This document shows, one piece after another, positions 6,661 through 12,740 of a stretch of 15,339 nt of DNA (the stretch's first letter is position 1; each line of letters starts with the position of its first letter). The notes under the pieces are model-generated. The model was not told the DNA's origin and did not search any database. It saw only the letters and a program-made list of their open reading frames with translations. The stretch comes from Acholeplasmataceae bacterium UBA4853 (GTDB lineage Bacteria > Bacillota_I > Bacilli_A > Acholeplasmatales > Acholeplasmataceae), in the NCBI GenBank assembly GCA_002399815.1, contig DHEJ01000018.1:2416-17754 (forward strand), given 5' to 3'. The translations under genes were made by a program, and so were the position numbers.

Positions 6661-6942
6661 ATGGCACGTTCACTTAAAAAAGGACCTTTCGCTGATCAAT
6701 CATTAATCGATAAGGTTTTAAAACAAGCAAAAGCAAATGATAAAAGAGTCATCCAAACTTGGAGCCGTCGTTCGACTATATTTCCTGAATTTATAGGTTT
6801 CACGATTGCAGTTTATAATGGCCGCGAACATGTTCCTGTATATATTACAGAAGACATGGTTGGTCATAAATTAGGAGAGTTCGCTCCAACGCGTACATTC
6901 CGAGGTCACAAAAAAGAAGATAAGAAAGTCGTCAGAAAATAA
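6661..6942 (+). CDS. rpsS: 30S ribosomal protein S19
   Basis: The 93-residue product matches S19 throughout: MARSLKKGPFADQSLIDKV at the start, TWSRRSTIFPEFIGFTIAVYNG (about 34-55), and the C-terminal VGHKLGEFAPTRTFRGHKK (about 67-85). S19 forms a pair with S13 in the head of the 30S subunit and touches the A-site region. Length is normal and no residue is odd. AAGGAGGG at 6648-6655 is an almost ideal ribosome binding site, 5 nt from ATG 6661. The stop is followed after 11 nt by rplV, again with a Shine-Dalgarno overlapping the stop. Confidence 0.98.
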   Translation: MARSLKKGPFADQSLIDKVLKQAKANDKRVIQTWSRRSTIFPEFIGFTIAVYNGREHVPVYITEDMVGHKLGEFAPTRTFRGHKKEDKKVVRK

Positions 6943-6953
6943 GGAGAGATATC

Positions 6954-7289
6954 ATGGAAGCTAAAGCAATCGCAAAAACTGTCAGAATCGCTCCTAGAAA
7001 AGTTAGAATTGTTATCGATTTAATTCGTGGCAAGAATGTCAAGGAAGCTAGAGCTATTCTTATGTTTACACCGCGTGGTGCATCACCTGTTATTGCAAAA
7101 GTTTTAAATTCAGCAATCGCAAATGCAACACACAACCAAAATTTAAATGAAGATTCATTATTTGTCAAAGAAGTATGGGCAAATGAATCTGTTACAATGA
7201 AAAGAATGTTACCACGTGCTAAAGGTACAGGTAACGTTATTAAGAAACGTACATCACACATCACTGTTGTTGTGGCAGAAAGGGAGTAA
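6954..7289 (+). CDS. rplV: 50S ribosomal protein L22
   Basis: A 111-residue protein with the L22 pattern: the AKTVRIAPRKVRIVIDLIRGKNVKEA start (residues 7-32), a helical core with ASPVIAKVLNSAIANATHN (about 43-61), and the long beta-hairpin segment MKRMLPRAKGTGNVIKKRTSH (about 82-102). The hairpin reaches the narrow point of the exit tunnel, where changes give macrolide resistance in other bacteria. It keeps the usual length and no deletion is visible in the loop. ATG 6954 follows AAGGAGAG that overlaps the rpsS stop. The gap to rpsC is only 7 nt, and the rpsC ribosome binding site (AGGGAG) lies in the last codons of this gene. Confidence 0.98.
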   Translation: MEAKAIAKTVRIAPRKVRIVIDLIRGKNVKEARAILMFTPRGASPVIAKVLNSAIANATHNQNLNEDSLFVKEVWANESVTMKRMLPRAKGTGNVIKKRTSHITVVVAERE

Positions 7290-7296
7290 TTAAAGC

Positions 7297-8091
7297 ATGG
7301 GACAAAAAACAAATCCAAATGGTTTACGTCTAGGAATCATCCGTACTTGGGAATCCAAATGGTACGCTGATAAAAAAGATGTGCCTGCACTCGTAAAAGA
7401 AGACGCTTTAATTAGAGAATTTCTAACTACTAACTTTAAAAAAGCAGGCGTATCTCAAATTGAGATTGAACGTGTGAAAGCGAAAAACAAAGAACGTATT
7501 ACAATTAAGCTTTATGTTTCTAAACCTGGTATTGCACTTGGTAAAGAAGCAGCTGATAAAAATAAAGCAGTTTCAACATTAGAATACTTAACTAAAAAAG
7601 AAGTTGTATTAAATATTGTTGAAGTAAGACGTCCTGAAAAAGTTGCAGTGTTAGTTGCTCAAAGTATTGCTGAACAACTAGAACAAAGAGCATCTTTTAG
7701 AAGAACTCAAAAAATGGCGATTACAAGAGCACTTAAGTCTGGCGCTAAAGGTATTAGAACTTTAGTATCAGGTCGTTTAGGTGGAACTGAAATTGCAAGA
7801 AGCGAAGGTTATTCAGAAGGTCGTGTGCCTCTTCATACATTAAGAGCAGATGTTGATTATGCAACAGCTGAAGCATTGACTACATATGGAATTTTAGGTG
7901 TTAAGGTTTGGATTTATCATGGTGAAGTATTACCAGGACAATCAATTCTAGATACAAGAAAACCATTTGAAGCTGATCAACCAAGAAGAGGTAATGACAG
8001 ACGCCCTCGTGCTGACAAACAACAACCACAAAGAGGCGACAAGCCAGCTCGTGGTAGTAGACCTCAACAAAACAAACAAAAGGAGGACTAA
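7297..8091 (+). CDS. rpsC: 30S ribosomal protein S3 with altered KH loop and extended C-terminus
   Basis: A 264-residue S3, longer than the about 218 of Bacillus. It opens with MGQKTNPNGLRLGIIRTWES, then a type II KH domain, and a C-terminal domain with SFRRTQK (133-139), TLVSGRLGGTEIARSEGYSEGRVPLHTLRADVDY spread over 165-198, and GVKVWIYHGEVLP (201-213). Two departures are visible. The KH signature, normally GKGG or GKKG in bacterial S3, reads GKEA (82-85), so the second glycine of the RNA-binding GXXG loop is lost. Residues 215-264 form a Gln/Arg/Pro/Gly-rich, probably disordered tail. S3 lines the mRNA entry channel of the 30S subunit. ATG 7297 has AGGGAG upstream within rplV. The next gene follows after 3 nt and is probably coupled. 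Confidence 0.98.
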   Translation: MGQKTNPNGLRLGIIRTWESKWYADKKDVPALVKEDALIREFLTTNFKKAGVSQIEIERVKAKNKERITIKLYVSKPGIALGKEAADKNKAVSTLEYLTKKEVVLNIVEVRRPEKVAVLVAQSIAEQLEQRASFRRTQKMAITRALKSGAKGIRTLVSGRLGGTEIARSEGYSEGRVPLHTLRADVDYATAEALTTYGILGVKVWIYHGEVLPGQSILDTRKPFEADQPRRGNDRRPRADKQQPQRGDKPARGSRPQQNKQKED

Positions 8092-8094
8092 TCT

Positions 8095-8511
8095 ATGTTA
8101 ATGCCAAAAAGAACAAAATACCGTCGTCCTCATCGTGTATCCTTTGAAGGAAAAGCGAAAGGTAGAAACGAAATTATTAATGGTGAATATGCATTAGTAG
8201 CTAAAGAAGGTGCTTGGATCAACTCTAGACAAATCGAAGCTGCTCGTATCGCGATGACTCGTGAAATGAAGCGTTTAGGTAAAGTTTGGATCAATATCTT
8301 CCCACATTTAGCAAAAACTAAAAAACCAATGGAAGTACGTATGGGTTCCGGTAAAGGAGCTCCAGATTCATGGGTTGCAGTCGTAAAAGAAGGCAAAATC
8401 ATGTTTGAAATTGCAGGAGTAGCTGATGACATCGCAAAAGAAGCGTTACGTTTAGCATCTCATAAACTACCTGTTCGAACAAAAATTGTTAAGAGAGGTG
8501 ATGCAGCGTGA
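8095..8511 (+). CDS. rplP: 50S ribosomal protein L16
   Basis: The 138-residue product starts MLMPKRTKYRRPHR as in Firmicutes, which supports ATG 8095 rather than the internal ATG at 8101. Core motifs follow: GAWINSRQIEAARIAMTREMKR (about 39-60), GKVWINIFPH, TKKPMEVRMGSGKGAPDSWVAVVK (about 75-98), and IMFEIAGV. L16 organises the A-site tRNA binding region of the 50S subunit. A full AAGGAGG (8081-8087) lies at the end of rpsC, so rplP initiation depends on the ribosome binding site inside the previous gene. The TGA stop overlaps the GTG start of rpmC (GTGA). This TGA stop is one of the points showing that UGA is a stop in this organism. Confidence 0.98.
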   Translation: MLMPKRTKYRRPHRVSFEGKAKGRNEIINGEYALVAKEGAWINSRQIEAARIAMTREMKRLGKVWINIFPHLAKTKKPMEVRMGSGKGAPDSWVAVVKEGKIMFEIAGVADDIAKEALRLASHKLPVRTKIVKRGDAA

Positions 8512-8696
8512 AAGCAGCAGAAATCAGAGATTTAAAAACTGCAGATTTAAACAAAAAAATTGCTGAGTTAAAAGCTGAATTATTCAATTTACGCTTCCAG
8601 CACGCTGTCGGACAATTAGAGAACACAGCACGTTTAAAAACTGTTAAAAAAACAATCGCTCAAATGAAGACAATCATTTCTGAGCGTGGCGAGTAA
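8508..8696 (+). CDS. rpmC: 50S ribosomal protein L29
   Basis: A 62-residue protein forming two long helices, as usual for L29: MKAAEIRDLKTADLNKKIAEL, then the signature ELFNLRFQHAVGQLENTARL (about 25-44), and a last helix with VKKTIAQMKTIISER. L29 lies near the tunnel exit beside L23. The start is GTG 8508, which overlaps the rplP stop as GTGA. The AGAGGTGA just before it (8495-8502) serves as ribosome binding site inside rplP, so translation is probably coupled. rpsQ begins 14 nt downstream. Confidence 0.97.
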   Translation: MKAAEIRDLKTADLNKKIAELKAELFNLRFQHAVGQLENTARLKTVKKTIAQMKTIISERGE

Positions 8697-8710
8697 GAGA
8701 GGATATAACA

Positions 8711-8974
8711 ATGGAAAAAGCTAGCAATAAAAAAGTTTATACTGGAAAAGTTGTATCTGACAAAATGGATAAAACCATTACTGTATTAGTTGAAACACAA
8801 AAGAAGCATGCATTATACGGTAAACGTGTGAAGGTTTCTAAAAAATTCCATGCACATGATGAAAATAGTGTTGCAAAAATTGGTGATGTAGTTACGATTA
8901 TTGAATCAAGACCACTTTCAAAGACAAAGAAATTTGCCTTACTTGAAGTGGTACAAAAATCTGAGTTAGTGTAA
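8711..8974 (+). CDS. rpsQ: 30S ribosomal protein S17
   Basis: An 87-residue OB-fold protein with the S17 signature: KVYTGKVVSDKMDKTITVLVE (about 8-28), KHALYGKRVKVSKKFHAHDE (about 32-51), IGDVVTIIESRPLSKTKKFAL (about 57-77). S17 binds 16S rRNA early in 30S assembly. Length is normal. The ribosome binding site is a modest GAGAGGA (8696-8702), 8 nt before ATG 8711. rplN follows after 15 nt with a stronger AAGGAGG. Confidence 0.97.
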   Translation: MEKASNKKVYTGKVVSDKMDKTITVLVETQKKHALYGKRVKVSKKFHAHDENSVAKIGDVVTIIESRPLSKTKKFALLEVVQKSELV

Positions 8975-8989
8975 GGAGGACGAAAGAAT

Positions 8990-9358
8990 ATGTTACAGCA
9001 AGAATCAAGATTAGTAGTTGCTGACAATTCCGGTGCACGTGAAGTTCTAGTAATTAGAGTTCAAGGTGGAACCCGTCGTCGTTATGCAAACATTGGAGAT
9101 ATCGTAACAGTTACTGTTAAAAAAGCAACACCAACAGGTACTGTTAAAAAAGGTGAAGTTGTTCAAGCGGTTGTAGTAAGAACTAAACAAGGTATTAAAA
9201 GACCAGATGGTTCATACATTAAGTTTGACGATAACGCAGCAGTCATTATTAAAGATGACTTAAATCCAAAAGGTACACGTATCTTTGGACCGGTAGCAAG
9301 AGAATTAAGAGATAAGAACTTCATGAAGATCATCTCACTTGCACCAGAAGTATTGTAA
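8990..9358 (+). CDS. rplN: 50S ribosomal protein L14
   Basis: The 122-residue product has exactly the usual L14 length. Visible motifs are MLQQESRLVVADNSGAREVL (1-20), RVQGGTRRRYANIGDIVTVTVKKA (about 24-47), VVVRTKQGIKRPDGSYIKFDDNAAVII (about 62-88), and the C-terminal GTRIFGPVARELRDKNFMKI (about 95-114). L14 lies at the subunit interface and contacts L19 and 16S rRNA helix 14; it is also the binding site of the silencing factor RsfS. AAGGAGG (8974-8980) ends 9 nt before ATG 8990. Confidence 0.98.
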   Translation: MLQQESRLVVADNSGAREVLVIRVQGGTRRRYANIGDIVTVTVKKATPTGTVKKGEVVQAVVVRTKQGIKRPDGSYIKFDDNAAVIIKDDLNPKGTRIFGPVARELRDKNFMKIISLAPEVL

Positions 9359-9371
9359 GGAGGAGCCACAT

Positions 9372-9881
9372 ATGAATATTAAAACTGGAGATACAGTTGT
9401 AGTGATTGCTGGTGGTGATCAATTTACAGTTGATAAAAAAGGTGTTAAAACACGTAAAACTGGTCGTGTCTTAAAAGTTAACCGTCAAAAAGAAACGGTT
9501 ATCGTTGAAGGCATTAACATTGTTAAAAAACATGAAAGACCAAAAAATGCTAATGATAAAGGCGGGATCATTGAAAAACCAGCTGCAATTCACGTATCTA
9601 ATGTTGCTATATTAGATCCAAAAACTGGTTTACCATCAAGAGTTGGTTACCGTTTTGAAAATGGCGTTAAAGTTCGCTTTGCTAAAAAGAGCGGTACTGC
9701 TTTAGATAAGCCTGTTAAGGCAACTAAAGCTGTTAAAGAAGCTAAAGAAGTTAAAGCAACTAAATCAGAAAAACCTGCTAAAGTAACTAAACAAGTTAAA
9801 GATACTAAAGCAGCTAAAGCTGTAAAAACTGATAAAGTAGAAAAATCAACTACAGTCAAGAAAATGGGAGCTGGTAAATAA
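9372..9881 (+). CDS. rplX: 50S ribosomal protein L24 with lysine-periodic C-terminal tail
   Basis: The start is ATG 9372, behind AAGGAGGA and giving the family N-terminus MNIKTGDTVVVIAGG; an in-frame TTG at 9339 lies inside rplN. The product has 169 residues against about 103 in Bacillus. Residues 1-110 are recognisable L24: the KOW motif, VIVEGINIVKKHERP (43-57), KGGIIEKPAAIHVSNV (63-78), LDPKTGLPSRVGYRF (81-95) and VRFAKKSG (101-108). Two additions stand out. About ten extra residues (17-28 region, FTVDKKGVKT) sit inside the KOW segment where Bacillus has KDKGKQG. Residues 111-158 carry Lys at every third position for 16 successive triplets. L24 is an assembly initiator that binds the 5' part of 23S rRNA. 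The stop overlaps the rplE start (TAATG). Confidence 0.97.
   Translation: MNIKTGDTVVVIAGGDQFTVDKKGVKTRKTGRVLKVNRQKETVIVEGINIVKKHERPKNANDKGGIIEKPAAIHVSNVAILDPKTGLPSRVGYRFENGVKVRFAKKSGTALDKPVKATKAVKEAKEVKATKSEKPAKVTKQVKDTKAAKAVKTDKVEKSTTVKKMGAGK
9702..9845 (+). repeat. degenerate 9-nt coding repeat in the rplX 3' end (16 xxK units)
   Basis: Sixteen in-phase 9-nt units, each ending in AAA or AAG, encode LDK, PVK, ATK, AVK, EAK, EVK, ATK, SEK, PAK, VTK, QVK, DTK, AAK, AVK, TDK and VEK. Several units share GTTAAA or GCTAAA, so slippage or unit duplication probably built the array, but the first two positions have drifted. The periodicity is exact at protein level. Confidence 0.9.
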
Positions 9882-10423
9882 TGAGTGCAACTTTAAAAGA
9901 ATTATATACAACTTCGATTGTTCCTAAACTAGTTTCTTTATACGAATACGATTCAGTAATGCAAGCACCAAAATTAGAAAAGATCGTTATTAATATCGGT
10001 GTTGGTGATGCAGTTTCAAATTCTAAAGCTTTAGATCAAGCAGTAGAAGAATTGACTTTATTAACTGGTCAAAAACCAGTAACTACTAAAGCAAAGAAAT
10101 CTATTTCTAACTTTAAATTACGCGAAGGCCAAGCAATTGGTGCAAAAGTTACATTAAGAGGCGACAGAATGTACTACTTCTTAGAAAAGTTAGTATCTGT
10201 TGCATTACCTCGTGTACGTGACTTCCGTGGGGTTTCAGGTGATTCATTTGATGGTCGTGGTAACTACACTTTAGGTGTAAAAGAACAAATCATCTTCCCT
10301 GAAATCAACATTGATAAAGTTACTAAAGTACGTGGTATGGACATTATCATCGTAACAACGGCAAAAACCGATAAGGAAGCTAAGAGCTTACTTACTGAAT
10401 TCGGTTTTCCGTTTAAGAAGTGA
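9881..10423 (+). CDS. rplE: 50S ribosomal protein L5
   Basis: A 180-residue protein with the L5 pattern: KLEKIVINIGVGDAVSNSKAL (about 31-51), ELTLLTGQKPVTTKAKKSIS (about 57-76), LREGQAIGAKVTLRGDRMYYFLEKLV (about 80-105), LPRVRDFRGVSGDSFDGRGNYTLGVKEQIIFPEI spread over about 109-142, and GMDIIIVTTAKTDKEAKSLL near the end. L5 binds 5S rRNA with L18 and contacts P-site tRNA. ATG 9881 shares its A with the rplX stop; GGGAG in the last rplX codons (9866-9870) supplies the ribosome binding site. The stop is TGA, supporting the standard code. Confidence 0.98.
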   Translation: MSATLKELYTTSIVPKLVSLYEYDSVMQAPKLEKIVINIGVGDAVSNSKALDQAVEELTLLTGQKPVTTKAKKSISNFKLREGQAIGAKVTLRGDRMYYFLEKLVSVALPRVRDFRGVSGDSFDGRGNYTLGVKEQIIFPEINIDKVTKVRGMDIIIVTTAKTDKEAKSLLTEFGFPFKK

Positions 10424-10433
10424 GGAGTAGATT

Positions 10434-10703
10434 ATGGCAAAGAAATCAAAAATCGCAAAAGATAAAAAGCAGCGCGCTCTCGTTGAGATATACGCTGAAA
10501 AGAGAAAAGCTTTAAAAACGGCTGGAGACTTCAAGGGACTTGCAAGTTTACCGAAAGATGCATCACCAGTACGTCTTAAAAACAGAGATTCACTTGATGG
10601 TAGACCTAGAGGTTTCATGAGAAAGTTTGGTATTTCTCGTATTACATTTAGAGAACTAGCACACAAAGGTGAATTACCTGGTGTTAAGAAAGCTAGCTGG
10701 TAA
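10434..10703 (+). CDS. rpsN: 30S ribosomal protein S14, long zinc-free form
   Basis: An 89-residue S14 that contains no cysteine at all, so it cannot form the CxxC zinc site of the 61-residue type. It reads MAKKSKIAKDKKQRALVE at the N-terminus, then LASLPKDASPVRLKNRDSLDGRPRGFMRKFGISR with RLKNRD near 48-53, and ends in ITFRELAHKGELPGVKKASW. The sequence follows the Bacillus RpsNB type, which is normally an accessory copy used when zinc is scarce, yet here it occupies the spc operon place of the zinc form. S14 helps close the 30S head next to S10 and S3. GAGGAG (10422-10427) precedes ATG 10434 by 6 nt. Confidence 0.97.
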   Translation: MAKKSKIAKDKKQRALVEIYAEKRKALKTAGDFKGLASLPKDASPVRLKNRDSLDGRPRGFMRKFGISRITFRELAHKGELPGVKKASW

Positions 10704-10714
10704 GGAGGAAGAGA

Positions 10715-11110
10715 ATGGTTATGACTGATCCAATTGCGGACTTATTAACGCGTATCCGCAATGCTAATAAAGCGCGTCATCCGAAAGTTGACATGCCTGC
10801 TTCAAGACTAAAGAGTGAAATCTTAACAGTTATGAAGCAAGAAGGATTCATTAAAGATTTTGTAGTTTCAAGTGATAAATTCCCTAAAATTACAGTATCA
10901 TTAAAATATTCTTCAACAAATGAGCGTGTTATCAAAGGATTGAAAAGGATATCGAAGCCAGGACTTCGAGTTTATGCAACTTTAGATAAGTTGCCTAAAG
11001 TCTTAAATGGTTTAGGGGTTGCATTAATCTCGACATCAAAAGGAATTTTAACAGATCGTGAAGCACGTCAACAACAAGTTGGTGGCGAAGTGCTTGCATA
11101 TGTCTGGTAA
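10715..11110 (+). CDS. rpsH: 30S ribosomal protein S8
   Basis: A 131-residue S8 of normal length. Motifs are MVMTDPIADLLTRIRNANKARH (1-22), MPASRLKSEILTVMKQEGFIKDF (about 27-49), ISKPGLRVYATLDKLPKVLNGLGVALISTSKGILTDREA across about 79-117, and QQVGGEVLAYVW at the end. S8 binds the central domain of 16S rRNA; in E. coli it is the repressor of the spc operon through the rplE region. No clear copy of that site was recognised here. The start at ATG 10715 gives the Bacillus-like MVMTDP N-terminus and lies 6 nt after AAGGAGG (10702-10708); the ATG at 10721 is less likely. Confidence 0.98.
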   Translation: MVMTDPIADLLTRIRNANKARHPKVDMPASRLKSEILTVMKQEGFIKDFVVSSDKFPKITVSLKYSSTNERVIKGLKRISKPGLRVYATLDKLPKVLNGLGVALISTSKGILTDREARQQQVGGEVLAYVW

Positions 11111-11126
11111 TTAGGGAGGAATAATA

Positions 11127-11666
11127 ATGAGCCGTATAGGTAATAAAGTCATCGTTGTTCCTGCTGGTGTTACTGTTAACATAGGTGAAAATAATCACGT
11201 AGTTGTTAAAGGGCCAAAAGGACAATTAGAGCAAACTTTCAATCATGTTTTAGACATTAAATTAACTGGTAATGAAATTAAAATTTCAAGACCAAATAAT
11301 GAAATGTTTACAAGAAAAATTCATGGTACAACAAGAGCTATTTTCTACAACATGGTTGTAGGGGTTAGTGAAGGTTTTACTAAGAAATTAGAAATCCGTG
11401 GGGTTGGGTATAGAGCACAACTTCAAGGAAGTAAATTAATTTTACAATTAGGTTTCTCACATAACGTAGAATTAGATATTCCAAAAGGCTTATCACTTGA
11501 TGTGCCTAAGAATACAGAAATTACAGTATCAGGTATTGATAAAGCTGCAGTAGGTCAATTTGCTGCAGAAATCAGAGAATTCAGAAAACCAGAACCTTAT
11601 AAGGGTAAAGGTATTCGTTATGTTGACGAATATGTTGCTCGTAAGGCTGGTAAGACTGCGAAGTAA
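11127..11666 (+). CDS. rplF: 50S ribosomal protein L6
   Basis: A 179-residue protein made of the two repeated L6 domains. The first opens MSRIGNKVIVVPAGVTVNI and has VVVKGPKGQLEQTF (about 26-39). The second contains KLEIRGVGYRAQLQGSKLILQLGFSHNV (about 85-114), the signature near the sarcin-ricin loop, and the C-terminal RKPEPYKGKGIRYVDE motif (about 151-166). L6 lies near the factor-binding site of the 50S subunit. AGGGAGGA (11112-11119) precedes ATG 11127 by 7 nt. The next gene follows after 12 nt with AAGGAG overlapping this stop. Confidence 0.98.
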   Translation: MSRIGNKVIVVPAGVTVNIGENNHVVVKGPKGQLEQTFNHVLDIKLTGNEIKISRPNNEMFTRKIHGTTRAIFYNMVVGVSEGFTKKLEIRGVGYRAQLQGSKLILQLGFSHNVELDIPKGLSLDVPKNTEITVSGIDKAAVGQFAAEIREFRKPEPYKGKGIRYVDEYVARKAGKTAK

Positions 11667-11678
11667 GGAGTATAAATT

Positions 11679-12029
11679 ATGATAAAGAAAATATCATCCA
11701 ATGAATCCAGACAAAAAAGACATTTAAGAATTAGAAAAAGTGTCATTGGTACTCCAGAGCGTCCAAGATTAAACGTATTTCGTTCCAATACCGCGATTTA
11801 TGTTCAAATTATTGACGATCAAAAACAAGCTACTTTAACAAGTGCAAATTCAAAAGAATTAAAACTAAGTGCTAATATTGAATCTGCATCAGCAGTTGGT
11901 AAACTAATTGCTGAGAAAGCTTTAAAATTAGGCATCACAAAAGTCGTATTTGACCGCGGTGGTTATTTATACCACGGACGCGTTAAAGCGTTAGCCGAAG
12001 CAGCTAGAGCTGCTGGCTTAGAATTCTAG
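11679..12029 (+). CDS. rplR: 50S ribosomal protein L18
   Basis: A 116-residue L18. After a basic N-terminus (RQKRHLRIRKSVIGTPERPRL in pieces from about residue 11), it shows the core NVFRSNTAIYVQIIDD (about 32-47), GKLIAEKALKLGITKVVFDRGGY spread over about 73-95, and the C-terminal YHGRVKALAEAARAAGLEF that ends the family. L18 carries 5S rRNA into the large subunit with L5. ATG 11679 follows AAGGAG (11664-11669) by 9 nt. The stop is TAG and is followed by a strong AAGGGGG ribosome binding site for rpsE. Confidence 0.98.
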   Translation: MIKKISSNESRQKRHLRIRKSVIGTPERPRLNVFRSNTAIYVQIIDDQKQATLTSANSKELKLSANIESASAVGKLIAEKALKLGITKVVFDRGGYLYHGRVKALAEAARAAGLEF

Positions 12030-12043
12030 GAAGGGGGTCTATC

Positions 12044-12550
12044 ATGGCAGATAAATTTAATGAGAAACAAGATGAAATTGTTTTTGAAGAAAAAGTTGTT
12101 GCACTTAATCGTGTAACTAAAGTCGTAAAAGGTGGACGCCGTTTCCGTTTTGCAGCACTTGTTGTTGTAGGAAACAAACAAGGTACAGTTGGTTTTGGAA
12201 CTGGTAAAGCAACTGAAGTTCCAGAAGCTATTAAAAAAGCTGTTGAATCTGCAAAAAGAAATTTAATTCAAGTTCCACTTGTAAAATCAACAATCCCTCA
12301 TGATGTTGTAGGAGAATTTGGAGCAGGTAAGATCATTGTTAAACCTGCAGCTGAAGGTACTGGTATTATTGCTGGTGGAGCTGCTCGTATTATCTTTGAT
12401 TTAGCTGGTGTCCATGACGTACTATCAAAATCATTAGGTTCAAAAACTGCAATTAATGTTGTGCGTGCAACATTTGCAGGATTACAATCATTAAGAACAC
12501 CTGATTCCGTAGCTAAACTACGTGGTGTTGCTATTGAAAAATTGGTGTAA
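12044..12550 (+). CDS. rpsE: 30S ribosomal protein S5
   Basis: A 168-residue S5 of normal length. The double-stranded RNA-binding domain reads VVALNRVTKVVKGGRRFRF (about 18-36) and LVVVGNKQGTVGFGTGKATEVPEAIKKAVE across about 39-69. The C-terminal domain has KIIVKPAAEGTGIIAGGAARIIFDLAGVHDV across about 103-133 and GSKTAINVVRATFAGL (about 139-154). S5 shapes the mRNA entry channel and decoding accuracy. AAGGGGG (12030-12036) is 7 nt from ATG 12044. The stop is only 3 nt before the rpmD start. Confidence 0.98.
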   Translation: MADKFNEKQDEIVFEEKVVALNRVTKVVKGGRRFRFAALVVVGNKQGTVGFGTGKATEVPEAIKKAVESAKRNLIQVPLVKSTIPHDVVGEFGAGKIIVKPAAEGTGIIAGGAARIIFDLAGVHDVLSKSLGSKTAINVVRATFAGLQSLRTPDSVAKLRGVAIEKLV

Positions 12551-12553
12551 ATC

Positions 12554-12727
12554 ATGTTAGAAATAACATTAAAGAAATCCTTAATCGGAAGAAGACCAAA
12601 CCAAGTTAAAACCGCTCACGCTTTAGGTTTAAAGAAAATTGGTCAAGCAGTAATTAAAGAACAAAACGATGCTATCGACGGAATGATCAAGACTATTGGT
12701 CATTTAGTTGAAGTAAAAGAAGTATAA
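12554..12727 (+). CDS. rpmD: 50S ribosomal protein L30
   Basis: A short gene encoding 57 residues. The product starts MLEITLKKSLIGRRPNQVKT and continues HALGLKKIGQAVIKEQNDAI, then GMIKTIGHLVEVKEV. This is the complete L30 fold with its GRxxNQ and LGLxKxxQ motifs, and the usual bacterial length is about 60. L30 binds 23S rRNA on the large subunit and is absent from some reduced genomes, so its presence is a useful lineage mark. ATG 12554 is 3 nt after the rpsE stop, and no good Shine-Dalgarno precedes it, which suggests it is translated mainly by ribosomes finishing rpsE. rplO follows after 13 nt with AAGGAGGA overlapping the stop. Confidence 0.96.
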   Translation: MLEITLKKSLIGRRPNQVKTAHALGLKKIGQAVIKEQNDAIDGMIKTIGHLVEVKEV

Positions 12728-12740
12728 GGAGGAATAACCA

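Noticed and set aside
6932..7318. A 128-codon open frame on the minus strand opposite rplV
   Set aside because: It is a shadow of a conserved ribosomal gene, with no recognisable family and no promoter or ribosome binding site. The same applies to the other minus-strand frames in the operon.
9339..9371. An in-frame TTG at 9339 would extend L24 by 11 residues
   Set aside because: It lies inside the end of rplN; ATG 9372 follows AAGGAGGA and matches the L24 N-terminus.
9702..9845. The rplX repeat as a CRISPR or intergenic satellite
   Set aside because: The units are in frame inside a coding region, only 9 nt long without spacers, and conserved at protein rather than DNA level.
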